NCBI RefSeq assembly: GCF_029871205.1
Contig: NZ_SSOJ01000076.1
Location: 167 to 64,166 of the forward strand
Length of the DNA: 64,000 bases
DNA from: Pseudomonas sp. BN417
GTDB taxonomy: Bacteria > Pseudomonadota > Gammaproteobacteria > Pseudomonadales > Pseudomonadaceae
Direction: 5' to 3'
The translations under genes were made by a program, and so were the position numbers. Positions 63,196 to 64,000 of this stretch are shown here, in pieces (position 1 is the first letter of the stretch; the number at the start of each line of letters is the position of its first letter). Below the pieces are notes generated by a model. It made no database searches, was not told the origin of the DNA, and saw nothing but the letters and a program-made list of their open reading frames with translations.

Positions 63196-64000
63196 ATGAC
63201 CCGTTTCGAGATCCCCCAGAACGTCCCCGGCTCGCTGCAGCAGGAAATCGTCGCGCTGGACGCCCTTCCCCTGTCGGAGGCCATCCGCAGCCGCCAGCTG
63301 TCCTGCCGCGAGGTGATGCAGGCCTACCTGGAGCAGATCGACCAGCTCAATCCCCGGGTCAACGCCCTGGTCTCCCTGCGCCCAGCAGAAGAGCTGCTGG
63401 CCGAGGCCGACCAGCGCGACCGGCAGCTGGCCGGCGGCCAATGGCTGGGCTGGATGCACGGCATGCCGCAGGCGGTGAAGGACCTCGCCGCCTGCGCCGG
63501 CCTGCCCACCAGCATGGGTTCGCCACTGTTCGCCGGGCAGGTGGCCCAGCACGACGCCATCGCCGTATCGCGGGTGCGGGCGGCGGGGGCGATCTTCGTC
63601 GGCAAAACCAACGTGCCGGAGTTCGGCCTCGGCTCGCAGAGCTACAACAGCGTCTTCGGCACCACCGGCAACGCCTACGACCCCAGCCTCTGCGCCGGCG
63701 GCAGCAGCGGCGGCGCGGCGGTGGCCCTGGCCCTGCGCCTGCTGCCGGTGGCCGACGGCAGCGACATGATGGGCTCGCTGCGCAACCCGGCGGCCTTCAA
63801 CAATGTCTACGGCCTGCGCCCGTCCCAGGGGCGCGTGCCCTTCGGCCCCACGCCGGAACTCTTCGCCCAGCAGCTGGCCACCGAAGGCCCCATGGGCCGC
63901 AGCGTGGCCGACGTGGCGGCACTGCTGCGCACCCAGGCTGGCCCCGACCGAGCCGCGCCGCTGTCCCTCGCCAGCACGGCGGACCTGATCGGCCCACTGC
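63196..64000 (+). CDS. Amidase (amidase-signature family), truncated by window end
   Basis: The first 268 residues of an amidase-signature enzyme that runs past base 64000. Visible catalytic residues are Lys95 (AVKDL), Ser170 in GGSSGG and the probable nucleophile Ser194 in GSDMMGSLRNPA, where many relatives have GSDTGGS; the Thr-Gly to Met-Met change is noted. Start MTRFEIPQNVP directly follows the transporter stop. The enzyme should hydrolyse an amide, perhaps a product or relative of the M20 substrate. Confidence 0.92.
   Translation, partial: MTRFEIPQNVPGSLQQEIVALDALPLSEAIRSRQLSCREVMQAYLEQIDQLNPRVNALVSLRPAEELLAEADQRDRQLAGGQWLGWMHGMPQAVKDLAACAGLPTSMGSPLFAGQVAQHDAIAVSRVRAAGAIFVGKTNVPEFGLGSQSYNSVFGTTGNAYDPSLCAGGSSGGAAVALALRLLPVADGSDMMGSLRNPAAFNNVYGLRPSQGRVPFGPTPELFAQQLATEGPMGRSVADVAALLRTQAGPDRAAPLSLASTADLIGPL

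Overview
This window is a stretch of Pseudomonas chromosome. The evidence is the high G+C content, the gene order and the short repeats. The order guaA-guaB, xseA, leuA, der-bamB-yfgM-hisS-ispG-rodZ-pilF-rlmN-ndk, the isc operon, cysE-trmJ-suhB, secF-secD-yajC-tgt-queA, tRNA-Leu, lptG-lptF, pepA-holC-valS is, from memory, the order of the corresponding P. aeruginosa region. Several proteins have the lengths I recall for P. aeruginosa (GuaB 489, XseA 459, PepA 495, HscB 173 residues). Species cannot be fixed from the sequence alone. I see no prophage, insertion sequence, integron, CRISPR array or plasmid gene.

Layout. 1-4162: a degenerate intergenic repeat, the guaBA purine operon and a small zinc-ribbon protein, all on the minus strand. 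4262-9782: xseA, an M23 peptidase, an MscS-type channel, then a putative leader peptide and leuA, on the plus strand. 9931-12242: an HxlR regulator, a YafV-type amidase and a methionine aminotransferase, minus strand. 12562-21823: a long minus-strand run reading ndk, rlmN, pilF, rodZ, ispG, hisS, yfgM, bamB, der in transcription order. 21926-27446: the complete iron-sulfur operon iscRSUA-hscBA-fdx-iscX with IscR boxes at its promoter. 27632-36400: cysE and trmJ, suhB on the plus strand, a glycine-zipper protein, and queA-tgt-yajC-secD-secF. 36510-37704: tRNA-Leu(CAA), a cold-shock protein and an RDD membrane protein. 37996-49711: lptFG opposite pepA-holC-valS, then membrane proteins and rlmF. 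49878-54520: sbcDC. 54632-64000: a more accessory part with a TAXI-type receptor, yejK, a GST/GIY-YIG/NTF2 gene set facing a GlxA-type regulator, and an M20 amidohydrolase-MHS transporter-amidase cluster cut by the window end.

Most genes are housekeeping: GMP synthesis, leucine synthesis, Fe-S assembly, outer-membrane biogenesis (BamB, LptFG, SecDF-YajC), tRNA and rRNA modification (Tgt, QueA, TrmJ, RlmN, RlmF) and DNA repair (XseA, SbcCD). The M20-transporter-amidase genes look like an uptake and hydrolysis module for an amide-linked compound, which is an inference.

I found no clearly new multi-gene system. The most interesting items are the putative leuA leader peptide, the orphan TAXI receptor with a cytoplasmic tail, the GST with an extra C-terminal domain, the ndk promoter lying in the loop of the isc terminator, and several families of intergenic inverted repeats (REP-like and others) present in multiple copies.
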